Below, one piece after another: positions 32,419-39,864 of a stretch of 39,864 nucleotides of DNA (positions within the stretch are counted from its first letter, which is position 1; each line of letters begins with the position of its first letter). Origin of the DNA: Pseudodesulfovibrio sp. (GTDB lineage Bacteria > Desulfobacterota > Desulfovibrionia > Desulfovibrionales > Desulfovibrionaceae); the NCBI GenBank assembly GCA_016342345.1, contig JAEINO010000033.1, positions 1-39,864 of the forward strand. Reading direction: 5' to 3'. The position numbers and the translations under genes were made by a program. A model generated the notes under the pieces. The model was not told where the DNA came from. It was given only the letters and a program-made list of their open reading frames with translations, and made no database searches.

Positions 32419-33663
32419 ATGTCTAAGCAATCCGAAGTCCAGATTGACGAACAGGCTATTCTTGAGATTATCAAGACCAAGAATGTGCATACTTTTTTTC
32501 AGCCTGTAGTTTCCATCACCACCAAGTCGATCATTGGTTTCGAGGCGTATTCTCGTGGCGGAGGTGGTGGTGTTTGTGTCCTTGATCCCGCGATGCTTTT
32601 TCATGATGAATTGAAGCCGGAGCTGAAGGTCAATGTGGATCGTCTTTGCCGCGAAAAGGCTTTTGAGCAATTCAAGCCCATTTATGATGGGCACCAGGAC
32701 ATGTGCCTCTTTGTGAATATCAGCCCAGAGATACTGCCGCATGTCGAGACTGGTTCCATGGTGCTCAAGCATCAGGTTGCCAGCATGGACATTGATTTTG
32801 ACAAGGTTGTCATCGAGTGCCCACTCAACAAGGCGACCACTCTGGAAGTGGAGAAGTTTAGCTCCGCGTACAAGGAATTGGGATTCAGAATCTGTCTGGA
32901 CAATTGTTCTGCTGATGACTCCTTTGGTCAGATTGTTTCGCGCATCGAACCGGACTTTGTGAAGGTCAACCAGACCTTTTACGCCAAGGATGAACGGAAG
33001 GATTACTCTGCCAAGGCCTTGGACATGGTTGTTGAAGTGGTCGGCCGCGTTGGCGGCATGGTGATTGCTCAAGGGGTGGAGAGCGAAGACGATTCCATTC
33101 GACTCCTGACTGCGGGGGTGCATCTTCAGCAAGGGTATTACTATACCAAGGACGAGAACGTTCAAACAGGCGACCCGGCCAAAATGTTTTTCCAGAAGAT
33201 TATCGCCACCTATGACAAATACAGGATGGTAAAAGGCGAGTTGGTCAAGCGCAAGAAGGAACGGTTCGAGCTCTCGTTCAAGGCTGTCTCTTCCATTTGT
33301 TCCAAATTCGCCAATCTGCCGGAAGATAAATTCGAGGGTGCGGCCACGGTTCTGGTTCGTAATCTTGACGATGTCATTTCAGTGTTTGTGGTGAATGATG
33401 CCGGTGAGCAGATTACCCGGCGAGTTCATGTCAAGCCAGCGGGAAACATAAACCTGTCTGCCAGGGTCATGGGGGTGGAAAAAGGTGTGGACCACTCGGT
33501 TCACGACTATATCATGTATCTTGATATGGGGTACGAAAAGTTTGTCACCCGGCCTTTCCTTTCCCCGTATACAGGGGAGGAAACTTGTATCATCAGCAAG
33601 CCTTTCTATAACCGTGAAGGGTTGCGATACATCGTCTGCATTGAGATGCCCTATCCCGGTTAG
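32419..33663 (+). CDS. Degenerate EAL domain protein, probably not catalytic
   Basis: A 414-residue protein. Residues about 10-255 have the EAL fold, but key residues differ. Kept: Glu42 (in FEAYSR, where EAL is EAY), Asn100, Glu133, Asp161, Lys182, Glu221 and Gln238 (QQGYYY). Changed: the second Asp of DDFG is Asn162, KID is KVN (Asn184), AEGVE is AQGVE (Gln218), and the last Glu of LEITE is Leu136. The C-terminal 150 residues form a Cache/PAS-like domain resembling that of YkuI-type proteins. The likely role is c-di-GMP binding or protein-protein signalling, not hydrolysis. AAGGA precedes the ATG. It is a single gene with its own promoter and terminator. Confidence 0.88.
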   Translation: MSKQSEVQIDEQAILEIIKTKNVHTFFQPVVSITTKSIIGFEAYSRGGGGGVCVLDPAMLFHDELKPELKVNVDRLCREKAFEQFKPIYDGHQDMCLFVNISPEILPHVETGSMVLKHQVASMDIDFDKVVIECPLNKATTLEVEKFSSAYKELGFRICLDNCSADDSFGQIVSRIEPDFVKVNQTFYAKDERKDYSAKALDMVVEVVGRVGGMVIAQGVESEDDSIRLLTAGVHLQQGYYYTKDENVQTGDPAKMFFQKIIATYDKYRMVKGELVKRKKERFELSFKAVSSICSKFANLPEDKFEGAATVLVRNLDDVISVFVVNDAGEQITRRVHVKPAGNINLSARVMGVEKGVDHSVHDYIMYLDMGYEKFVTRPFLSPYTGEETCIISKPFYNREGLRYIVCIEMPYPG

Positions 33664-33771
33664 CAGAACTGGTGGAAGGGTTTGATTGTTGCGTTCAATG
33701 AAATTTTGGCAAAGATTCGATCTCTTCCGATGGTTATCGGGATTGTCCCTGTTCGCGGAATATGCCGGAGA

Positions 33772-33806
33772 CGGATCTGCAAGAGTCAGATCTGTATTTT
33801 ATTTTC
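33772..33806 (+). terminator. Rho-independent terminator after the EAL gene
   Basis: CGGATCTG and CAGATCTG pair in an eight-base stem around CAAGAGT and are followed by TATTTTATTTTC. It lies 109 bases after the EAL-gene stop codon. Confidence 0.65.
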
Positions 33807-33825
33807 TTGATGCAAAGGGGGGCTC

Positions 33826-35073
33826 TTGGAATCCATGAGTGACATTTCCACGTACCTTTGGCAGCGATTGCCACTCATCCTGCTCTTTGCTGGCGGGTAT
33901 TTCATCTATCAGCTCATGGTTGTTACCAGAATAACCGATGCCTTTGTTTCCTGGGTGCTCAGGAAAAGTCGAGGGAATGCGTCCGTTCTTCTTCTTTATG
34001 TAATAGGTGCATCTGCAGCACTCTCATCCTTCATTCCCAATACCATTACCGTTCTCACGCTTCTGCCAATGCTCAAACGGCTGGACAGGGACTTTGCCCG
34101 ACAGGGGGTTGGAGGCATGACCACGGTGCTCATGTGCTCGGCCATCTATGGTGCGGCCATTGGCGGCATGGGATCAATGATTGGTTCACCGGCAAACGCC
34201 TTGCTTATTGGTGTGCTTGATTTCTATCAGATTGCCGGTCGTGAACAGATCACGTTCTTTAACTGGTTTCTCTGGTCCGTTCCTCTGGTGATCCTTTTTG
34301 TGCTGGTTGCCTGGGGCGTGGTTGCCGGGTTGGGGCTGCCTCCACAGGTTCGGGGCGTGACCGTGCATGTGGATTGTCTTGGCGAGGTTTGTGAGACTAC
34401 CGGTCGTCAGCGATACGGTTCGTTGGTTTTCTGGTTCTACATGGGGTTCTGGATATTGGAGGCCGTGGCGCGACAGGCCATATCGGGTTTTGTGGAGATT
34501 TCTCCCCTGATCAGCATGGGCTTTTTCGGGTTGTTCATTTATCTGGTCTTTTTCAGAAGCGCGCCAACATCTTCCTTTGGAAGCGGCCCGTTGCTCAGAG
34601 TGGGAGGTTTGCTCAAGGGCCTCCCCCGGCGAGGTTTTTTGTTTATCCTCGGATTGGTGGCCCTTTTCTGGGTGATCCACTCATTTGGTATCGACAGACA
34701 GGTGGTACTTCTGGTTGGTGAAATGTTGCAGGGTGACATGATGCCATTAATCCTGTTCTTCCTGACCATCGTGTCCGTGATTTTCCTTACCGAACTGCTT
34801 TCCAACACAGCCGTGGTGGCCGCGTTCTTTACCATTGCCTACTACGCGGCTCTGGGTCATGACATGAATCCCATGTATTTGATGATGGGGGTTGGCGTGG
34901 CCTCCACCTGCGCATTCATGACACCAATTGCCACTCCCACCAACGCTCTTGCCTTTGGTGAGATGAAGGGCGCGTCACTGACTCGGATGCTCGGTCTGGG
35001 TTTTGTCCTGAATGTGGCCGGAGCCATCCTGTTGACAGTCTGGCTGAGTTGGGCGTTGCCGCTGATCTATTAA
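33826..35073 (+). CDS. SLC13/DASS-like anion permease
   Basis: A 415-residue protein with about ten to twelve hydrophobic segments in two related halves. The halves carry the re-entrant-loop motifs of the ion-transporter superfamily: SSFIPNTITVLTLLPML with GSMIGSPANALLIGV in the first, and LLSNTAVVAAFFTIAYY with TPIATPTNALAFGEMKG in the second. Such proteins carry dicarboxylates, sulfate or similar anions with Na+. Sulfate uptake would fit a sulfate reducer but is not proven. The TTG at 33826 has AAGGGG upstream at good spacing; an ATG three codons later is equally possible. No promoter or partner gene is obvious; the next gene has its own promoter. Confidence 0.85.
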   Translation: MESMSDISTYLWQRLPLILLFAGGYFIYQLMVVTRITDAFVSWVLRKSRGNASVLLLYVIGASAALSSFIPNTITVLTLLPMLKRLDRDFARQGVGGMTTVLMCSAIYGAAIGGMGSMIGSPANALLIGVLDFYQIAGREQITFFNWFLWSVPLVILFVLVAWGVVAGLGLPPQVRGVTVHVDCLGEVCETTGRQRYGSLVFWFYMGFWILEAVARQAISGFVEISPLISMGFFGLFIYLVFFRSAPTSSFGSGPLLRVGGLLKGLPRRGFLFILGLVALFWVIHSFGIDRQVVLLVGEMLQGDMMPLILFFLTIVSVIFLTELLSNTAVVAAFFTIAYYAALGHDMNPMYLMMGVGVASTCAFMTPIATPTNALAFGEMKGASLTRMLGLGFVLNVAGAILLTVWLSWALPLIY

Positions 35074-35092
35074 GGAATATGAAGAGGCCCCA

Positions 35093-35121
35093 TTGACAGC
35101 TTCAAGTATATTGGATATATG
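35093..35121 (+). promoter_or_regulatory. Strong sigma-70 promoter of the unknown gene pair
   Basis: TTGACA (35093-35098) and TATATG (35116-35121) are exactly 17 bases apart, a near-consensus promoter. The -10 box overlaps an in-frame ATG at 35119, so that ATG would lie upstream of the transcript start. This supports the GTG at 35146 as the true start. Confidence 0.75.
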
Positions 35122-35145
35122 GTTTCTCGCACAAGGAGGGCCATA

Positions 35146-36141
35146 GTGATTCAGTTTTTTAATAATTGTTTGAGGATTATTCGAGGGTTGCTTATTTCAG
35201 TGACTGGAATTGTGACGCTTTCTCAGGGCGGAAATTTATACGAGGCAATAAAGAGACAATCCTTTGAGCTGTCGGCGTCTTTGTTTAAGGCAGATGTTTA
35301 TCAGATCGTGCGTAACACTTTGGACAAGAGCCATCTTGTTGCTTTTGTTGCGATTTTTGCCATTTGGGTTATTCTTTTCGGCTATAGGGCCTATTTGGTA
35401 GAAAAGCACTCGCGGCTCTCCTACATGGGTCTTCTTTCACTTTTGAATCCTCTTCGAGCGTGGAAAACAATTGATATGATGCACAATTATCATCATTTGT
35501 TTCATGAAAAGAAAAATCAGATGAAGGGGTTTGCTGATCTTAGAATCGGTTCGGACAACGTCAAACGTTCCATTGAAGCTCTCACCAACAACGCTCGGCA
35601 GGTTCTTTCATGTGCTTTGGGAGTTGATGTGTCTGTTCATGTGAAATTGTTCGAGAGAGACGATCTGGAAGGTGGCTGTGTTTCCTTGGAGGATTCTTTA
35701 CTTAAAGCATATGTCCGTTCATCCTCAAGGCGTGAAACAAAGGCTAGACAATCTGGAAAACTTCGAGCCAGGCGCAATGAGGAGTTGTTTAAGATTGTTT
35801 CAAATGATTTCTGTGCCGATGGTGACCTCTCTTATAAAATAAATAGTGGATATAATTATGTGTTTTCGATGGAGCACTATTGGATTTGCAACAACTTGCG
35901 TAAGCAAGAGGAGTGTGGTTGTTTTGAAAACACATCAACGGATTGGCAGGATTATTATAATAGCTTGGCTGTCTTTTTGATTTCGGCTCCCATGGAAATA
36001 GGGGTTCCTGTTACGGAATGTCCCTTTGGTTTGTTTATAGTCGATTCGCATGAAGTGGGCCGTTTTGATCGGAAACGTTTGAAGTACGTTGGGGGATATC
36101 TGGCGCACCGATTGCATGATTTTTTTGACGTATCGGTCTAA
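35146..36141 (+). CDS. Unknown two-span membrane protein with GAF-like C-terminus
   Basis: A 331-residue protein I do not recognise. The start is the GTG at 35146, with AAGGAGGG five bases upstream and a promoter whose -10 box covers the ATG at 35119. One membrane segment lies at about 11-27 and another at 64-84; a basic linker follows (RAYLVEKHSR). Residues 135-325 look like a GAF fold: an initial helix with LTNNARQVLSCALGVDVSVHVKL, a late LAVFLISAPMEIG strand pair, FGLFIVDSHEVGRFDRKRLK, and a closing helix VGGYLAHRLHDFF. A basic RSSSRRETKARQSGKLRARR stretch lies inside. Base composition is visibly AT-richer than the neighbours, which suggests transfer. It probably senses something in the cytoplasm and acts at the membrane. 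A small gene follows. Confidence 0.7.
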   Translation: MIQFFNNCLRIIRGLLISVTGIVTLSQGGNLYEAIKRQSFELSASLFKADVYQIVRNTLDKSHLVAFVAIFAIWVILFGYRAYLVEKHSRLSYMGLLSLLNPLRAWKTIDMMHNYHHLFHEKKNQMKGFADLRIGSDNVKRSIEALTNNARQVLSCALGVDVSVHVKLFERDDLEGGCVSLEDSLLKAYVRSSSRRETKARQSGKLRARRNEELFKIVSNDFCADGDLSYKINSGYNYVFSMEHYWICNNLRKQEECGCFENTSTDWQDYYNSLAVFLISAPMEIGVPVTECPFGLFIVDSHEVGRFDRKRLKYVGGYLAHRLHDFFDVSV

Positions 36142-36243
36142 TTTGGAGGATGGTACAACTCGGTAAGCACTGGACAAGGGCATTGATAGGTACTATCTTA
36201 TTATGTCTTGAGTATTAATTATTGTTTACGCAATGAGGTTTAA

Positions 36244-36468
36244 ATGAAAAAAAATCGATATGATAGAAACAAAGGAAGGGCTTTAGTGGGTGAGATTTCT
36301 CCCGCCATAGCAGGGAAAAGAGTGTCGAAAGTTTACGGATTCCCCAAGGGAGCCATTCCTACTGCCGTTGATTTTTCTTCAGCTTCGACCGAGCAGGCGT
36401 GTCACCTTACATTGTCTGCTATGAAAGATATGGTGGTCCATGGAGCCGTAAACTTTTTTAAACCGTAA
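36244..36468 (+). CDS. Small 74-residue protein of unknown function, paired with the GAF-like membrane protein
   Basis: A 74-residue frame 102 bases after the membrane-protein gene on the same strand. GAGG lies five bases before the ATG. The N-terminus is basic (MKKNRYDRNKGRALVGEISP), the middle is SKVYGFPKGAIPTAVDFSSA, and the end STEQACHLTLSAMKDMVVHG is helical. It has no signal peptide or membrane segment. It shares the low GC of the gene before it and no promoter is seen in the gap, so the two are probably co-transcribed. No family is recognised. Confidence 0.6.
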   Translation: MKKNRYDRNKGRALVGEISPAIAGKRVSKVYGFPKGAIPTAVDFSSASTEQACHLTLSAMKDMVVHGAVNFFKP

Positions 36469-36537
36469 CAGTACTCGGACAGACTTCGGGTGTGTCTTTG
36501 GCGAAAGACCATCGTGATTATTGGTGTGGAAAATTTT

Positions 36538-36583
36538 AGGGGCTGCACCGGATAACTTCTGTGAGTTATCCGGTGCAGCCCCT
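36538..36583. terminator. Perfect 20-base-pair hairpin between convergent genes
   Basis: Arms AGGGGCTGCACCGGATAACT and its exact complement surround a six-base loop (TCTGTG). It lies between the 74-residue gene and the convergent small exported-protein gene. On the minus strand TAAAATTTTCC follows, a modest U-run. A stem this long and perfect is unusual for a simple terminator. Confidence 0.75.
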
Positions 36584-36611
36584 GATCTATAGAATCTGCA
36601 AAGCTCATGGC

Positions 36612-37052
36612 CTATTGGCTGAAAATCTTCTTTATTTCCGTACTGATGGTGTAGGTCTTGAGCACCCAACCTTTTTCGCTGTTGTAGTAGTAGAAGTCGA
36701 ACATCATGGGCATTTTCTTGAAAAGCAGGACGTATCGAACACGGGAGAGGGCACTCCCGGCCTTCTGTTCCAATATTTTTTCATAGCTGTATGGTTTTCC
36801 GCTTTTCTTGAAGATGCGGTAAAGGTCGAATTTGAGTTTTTCCAGCTTGTCCTTTGAATAGCCGCTGCCAAGCATTGATTTGAACGCTTCATCCAATTTC
36901 CCCTGGACCATGAGGTCGAGGGCCATTTCCGCATGGGCTGTTGGCCCGTCCTGCTGCCAACCTGTAGGTGGAAGCGAGTCCTGTGCGGCAAATGCCGGAC
37001 CTGCGAACAGGGCCAGGGTCAGACAACAGGATATGAGTATTTTTTTTTGCAT
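36612..37052 (-). CDS. Small exported protein of unknown function
   Basis: A 146-residue protein with a clear signal peptide (MQKKILISCCLTLALFAGPAFAA, cut before QDS). The mature part is helical at first (HAEMALDLMVQGKLDEAFKS, SGYSKDKLEKLKFDLYRIFK) and then beta-like with several aromatic residues (SRVRYVLLFKKMPMMFDFYY). This helix-then-strand plan resembles small periplasmic domains of the DUF3887/NTF2-like kind, but I cannot assign it. I chose the ATG at 37052 with AAGGAG at proper spacing; the longer frame to 37112 has no such site. It follows the hybrid kinase gene by 34 bases and may be read with it. Confidence 0.75.
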   Translation of the reverse strand: MQKKILISCCLTLALFAGPAFAAQDSLPPTGWQQDGPTAHAEMALDLMVQGKLDEAFKSMLGSGYSKDKLEKLKFDLYRIFKKSGKPYSYEKILEQKAGSALSRVRYVLLFKKMPMMFDFYYYNSEKGWVLKTYTISTEIKKIFSQ

Positions 37053-37086
37053 TGGGACTCCTTGAATAGTGGTCTTGCTGTGTTCG

Positions 37087-39390
37087 TTATATATCAGAGT
37101 TCTTTGGGGCAATCGAGGCCCTTAGATGCATGTCGACGGTTTCTTGTAGTGTGGTTTTGGTCACTGGCTTGGAGAGATATCCCGTGCATCCGGCCTGTTT
37201 GAATTTGATTTGTTCTTCCTTGAGGGCATGGGCCGTGACCGCAATGATGGGTGTTGGCGCGCAGCCCACCTTTTTTTCCCGGTCGCGTATCCTTCTGGTG
37301 GCTTCACGGCCATCCATGCCAGGCATTTCGATGTCCATGAGAATGAGATCATAGGGGTTGGCAAAATGTTTTGCCACTGCTTCGTCACCATTATTCGAGG
37401 TCTCAAGAATATGTGGGATGTCCTTGAGGAACAAGGTGAACAGTAATCGATTGCGTTCATCATCTTCCACGAGGAGTATGCGCTTTGGTTTTGAATAAGT
37501 CCGTATTTTATGCGTGTCATGCCTCGATTCCTCGTGAGGCGCACCGGAATCTCGGTCAATGTTGAGTTGTGCCGAGAACGAGAAGATGCTGCCGGAATCT
37601 GGTTCACTCGTGAGAGTCATTTCGCCGCCCATGAGTGTCGTGAGTTTTTGGCTGATGGCGAGGCCGAGCCCTGTGCCCCCGTACTTGCGAGTGGTGGAGC
37701 CATCCGCCTGGACAAAGTTTTCGAATATCATTTTCTGTTTGTCCTCGGGAATGCCGATACCTGTATCAATGACGGAGAACATAATCGTGACCACGTCCGA
37801 TGCTGTGTCATCGGTATTCTGATCGACCATGCCAACCATGAGCGAGATTGATCCGCTGGGCGTGAATCGTATGGCATTGTCCACAAGGTTGACCAGCACC
37901 TGCCTGAGCACGGTGGGGTCGCCTTTTACGTGTTCCGGTGTCCCGGTGGCAATGGTGCAGTTGAATTCCAGATCTTTGTCCTTGGCGGCAGAGAAGAAAA
38001 CATCACAGACTTGCGACACGGTTGTGTGCAGGTTGAACGGGATGGATTCGAGTTTGAACTTGTTTGCTTCTATCTTGGACAGGTCGAGGACTGCACTGAC
38101 CAGTTCACGCAAATGCTCTCCCGCGCTTCGATAAATGCTGATGTATCGTTTCTGATCCCCATTTAGTTCCGTTTCCGACAGCAGTTCGCCCGCTCCGAGA
38201 ATGGCATTCATGGGGGTGCGTATTTCATGGCTCATGCGGGTCAGGAATTGGCTTTTGGCGTTATCCGCTGATTCGGCTGTCTCTTTGGCCTGGCTCAATT
38301 TTCTTGCGACAAGAAGGCCGATGAACAGGGCAATGGCCACGGCGATCATGGCAATAAGGATGTTGATGTTTCGATTGGCCTTGATCGCTCCGAGGTAATC
38401 GTTTTCAGGCATGTAGATGCCAATGATCCAGGGCCATTGCTCATCCTTGAACGGAGAGAACATGGCATTGTATTTTTCTCCGTTCATTTCAAACGATGTG
38501 AATATTGGGCCATCCAGATAGAGCCTGTCAGGGGGCAAGCCCAGGGACAGGAAGGCCTCACGGGTGATGGGGTCGTCCAGTTCTCCTATCTTGGTCAGAC
38601 GGGCCTTGTTCTGCCCTCTTGTGTGGCGAATCTTGTCTACATCGGGGTAGGCAATGACATCACCATTCTGACTCAGGATGAAGGCGCGACCATTCTGGCT
38701 GACTTTGAGTTTTGATATGAATGTGGACAATTCGGCAATTTCAATATCGACCCCTATGACGCCGAGGAATTGACCGTTGCCAGCATACACTGGTTCGGCT
38801 GTTGTGATGCCGGGATTTCTTGAGGTGAAGAAGATATAAGGGGCGGTCCAGATGAGCTGGCTGCTGGATTGTGCCTTTTTGAACCATGGGCGTTCTCTCG
38901 GGTCATACTTGTCGGTGGGGTCAAACTGATGCTGGAGTGTTTGACCTTCAGAGTCTAGGTATATCTTTTCCACGATCCGTTTGCCGTCACGAGTATGGAC
39001 AAGCTTGGTGAGATAGCCGCCTTGTTGGATCTGGTTGTATCTGGAGGTCATTATGAATTCGCCGTCAACGCTTCCGAAATAGATGTTGGAGAATTGAGGA
39101 TAGAGGAAGAGGTGTTCGTAGAAATAGGCTACCATTGAATCGATTTTACGGCTGTTGACAATGTTGCTGCTGGATAGGCCCCGAGTGAGCTGGGCGGCGT
39201 TCCTGGCGGGAGCAAGATAGTCTTCGGCCTTATCTATGGTATATGAAGCGATGTTTTCCATGATGGTGCGAGCATGGGTGGAAAGGATTTTCTTGGACGT
39301 GAAAGACGATGAGAGAATGATCAGCGAGGCAAATATGATGATAAGGCCGCTGAACCCGAATGTGAGGCCGGCTTTTACAGGTATGCGCAT
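37087..39390 (-). CDS. Hybrid sensor histidine kinase with dCache sensor and receiver
   Basis: A 767-residue membrane kinase. A membrane segment lies at about 9-30, a periplasmic dCache domain at about 35-335 (DPRERPWFKKAQSSSQLIWT, FLGVIGVDIEIAELSTFISK), and a second membrane segment at about 348-368. The HisKA domain has the phospho-accepting histidine in MSHEIRTPMNAIL near residue 389. The ATPase domain has the N box QVLVNLVDNAIRF and the G boxes DTGIGIPEDKQKMIF and YGGTGLGLAIS. The receiver begins RILLVEDDERNR with the acceptor Asp in LILMDIEMPGMDG near residue 685. No output domain is fused, so the signal goes on to another protein. The ligand and partner are unknown. No clear ribosome binding site precedes the ATG. 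Confidence 0.95.
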   Translation of the reverse strand: MRIPVKAGLTFGFSGLIIIFASLIILSSSFTSKKILSTHARTIMENIASYTIDKAEDYLAPARNAAQLTRGLSSSNIVNSRKIDSMVAYFYEHLFLYPQFSNIYFGSVDGEFIMTSRYNQIQQGGYLTKLVHTRDGKRIVEKIYLDSEGQTLQHQFDPTDKYDPRERPWFKKAQSSSQLIWTAPYIFFTSRNPGITTAEPVYAGNGQFLGVIGVDIEIAELSTFISKLKVSQNGRAFILSQNGDVIAYPDVDKIRHTRGQNKARLTKIGELDDPITREAFLSLGLPPDRLYLDGPIFTSFEMNGEKYNAMFSPFKDEQWPWIIGIYMPENDYLGAIKANRNINILIAMIAVAIALFIGLLVARKLSQAKETAESADNAKSQFLTRMSHEIRTPMNAILGAGELLSETELNGDQKRYISIYRSAGEHLRELVSAVLDLSKIEANKFKLESIPFNLHTTVSQVCDVFFSAAKDKDLEFNCTIATGTPEHVKGDPTVLRQVLVNLVDNAIRFTPSGSISLMVGMVDQNTDDTASDVVTIMFSVIDTGIGIPEDKQKMIFENFVQADGSTTRKYGGTGLGLAISQKLTTLMGGEMTLTSEPDSGSIFSFSAQLNIDRDSGAPHEESRHDTHKIRTYSKPKRILLVEDDERNRLLFTLFLKDIPHILETSNNGDEAVAKHFANPYDLILMDIEMPGMDGREATRRIRDREKKVGCAPTPIIAVTAHALKEEQIKFKQAGCTGYLSKPVTKTTLQETVDMHLRASIAPKNSDI

Positions 39391-39640
39391 GGCGGTTCGA
39401 CATATGCTCCGAATTTATAAGGGTGATTGAGTTGTTCAGGAACTTTTAGCACGAGCTGGTGCATCATGCGACCTTATTATATAGGATAAGGAAGATGGAA
39501 TATCAGCTTGAATGCGCAGGAATATGTGCGCATAATTCCGCCTGGATGCCTTAGTCGAATAGTCTTCCGAAAAGGTCTAATATAATATTCAGTTATTGCA
39601 GGTGTTTGAAAATTTCTTGTCATTTAAATGAAAAAACCGC

Positions 39641-39669
39641 TTGACCAGTTGTGTCGATTCACCTAGAAC
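39641..39669 (+). promoter_or_regulatory. Putative rRNA-operon promoter P1
   Basis: TTGACC (39641-39646) and TAGAAC (39664-39669) are 17 bases apart. A run of A/T (AAAATTTCTTGTCATTTAAA) directly upstream looks like an UP element. It points out of the window. From 39391 to 39640 I see no gene; that stretch must hold the promoter of the hybrid kinase on the other strand. Confidence 0.5.
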
Positions 39670-39781
39670 CTCTTTCGCCGCACGGGAAAGCCCATCAGGG
39701 TTCAACGGGCGGCTCGATCTTTCTTAAATATAAAGAGTGGTTAGCACCGAAAGGCAACTGAAAAGAAAGTTGAAAAAAGTG

Positions 39782-39810
39782 TTGACTGGGGCGAGCGAAA
39801 CGAATAGTTT
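39782..39810 (+). promoter_or_regulatory. Putative rRNA-operon promoter P2 and leader
   Basis: TTGACT (39782-39787) and TAGTTT (39805-39810) are again 17 bases apart, with AAAAGAAAGTTGAAAAAAG upstream as a likely UP element. The following leader has a GACGTTCTTTGAGAAAC stretch (39833-39849) that resembles the boxA-type antitermination region found shortly before 16S rRNA genes. Tandem promoters with AT-rich upstream elements and this leader suggest that an rRNA operon begins just beyond the window. Confidence 0.55.
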
Positions 39811-39864
39811 GCCTTTCCTGCCTGACGGCGGGACGTTCTTTGAGAAACAAGACGTACTGGTCTT

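Noticed and set aside
32133-32480. N-terminal extension of dnaE
   Set aside because: The PHP domain starts directly after the GTG at 32132, which has a good ribosome binding site.

Overview
The window looks like chromosomal DNA of a motile, Gram-negative sulfate reducer of the Desulfovibrionales, most like Pseudodesulfovibrio/Desulfovibrio. This is inferred from gene content (ADP-forming acetate-CoA ligase next to a DRTGG protein, fused IspDF, Nif3 plus C4 zinc ribbon, sigma-54 flagellar promoters, many signalling proteins); no search was run. There is no prophage, insertion sequence or CRISPR array.

Layout. 1-5.4 kb, minus strand: a truncated HD-GYP protein, a queuosine-precursor transporter, cysS, a membrane-anchored unknown, ispDF and rnpB. 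5.4-7.5 kb: a zinc-ribbon coiled-coil protein, a Nif3-family protein, a candidate 48-residue gene and a CAU tRNA. 7.5-11 kb: a MATE exporter divergent from an AraC regulator, then an EamA exporter. 11-15 kb: DRTGG protein and acetate-CoA ligase, divergent from rnc. 15-16.7 kb: flagellin behind a sigma-54 promoter, and a GNAT acetyltransferase. 16.65-18.2 kb: an irregular stretch with long palindromic repeats, a small secreted-protein gene with a frameshift at an A8 tract, and a broken entericidin-like lipoprotein gene. 18.2-27 kb: fliK-flgD-flgE behind a second sigma-54-like site, two glycosyltransferases and a diguanylate cyclase. 27-32.1 kb: dtd, a small membrane protein, queD, a MazG-like pyrophosphohydrolase and dnaE. 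32.4-36.5 kb, plus strand: a degenerate EAL protein, an SLC13-type permease and an AT-rich pair of unknown genes (membrane protein with a GAF-like end plus a 74-residue protein). 36.6-39.4 kb, minus strand: a small exported protein and a hybrid histidine kinase. The right edge carries what look like tandem rRNA-operon promoters reading out of the window.

How it fits together. The flagellar genes (flagellin, hook, hook cap, hook-length control) share sigma-54-type control and sit next to glycosyltransferases that could decorate flagellin or the envelope. HD-GYP, GGDEF and a probably inactive EAL protein point to c-di-GMP control of motility or attachment. Acetate-CoA ligase could make ATP from acetyl-CoA. 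The best candidates for undescribed biology are the AT-rich pair at 35.1-36.5 kb, the palindromic repeat family, and the two damaged small exported-protein genes at 17.3-17.9 kb.
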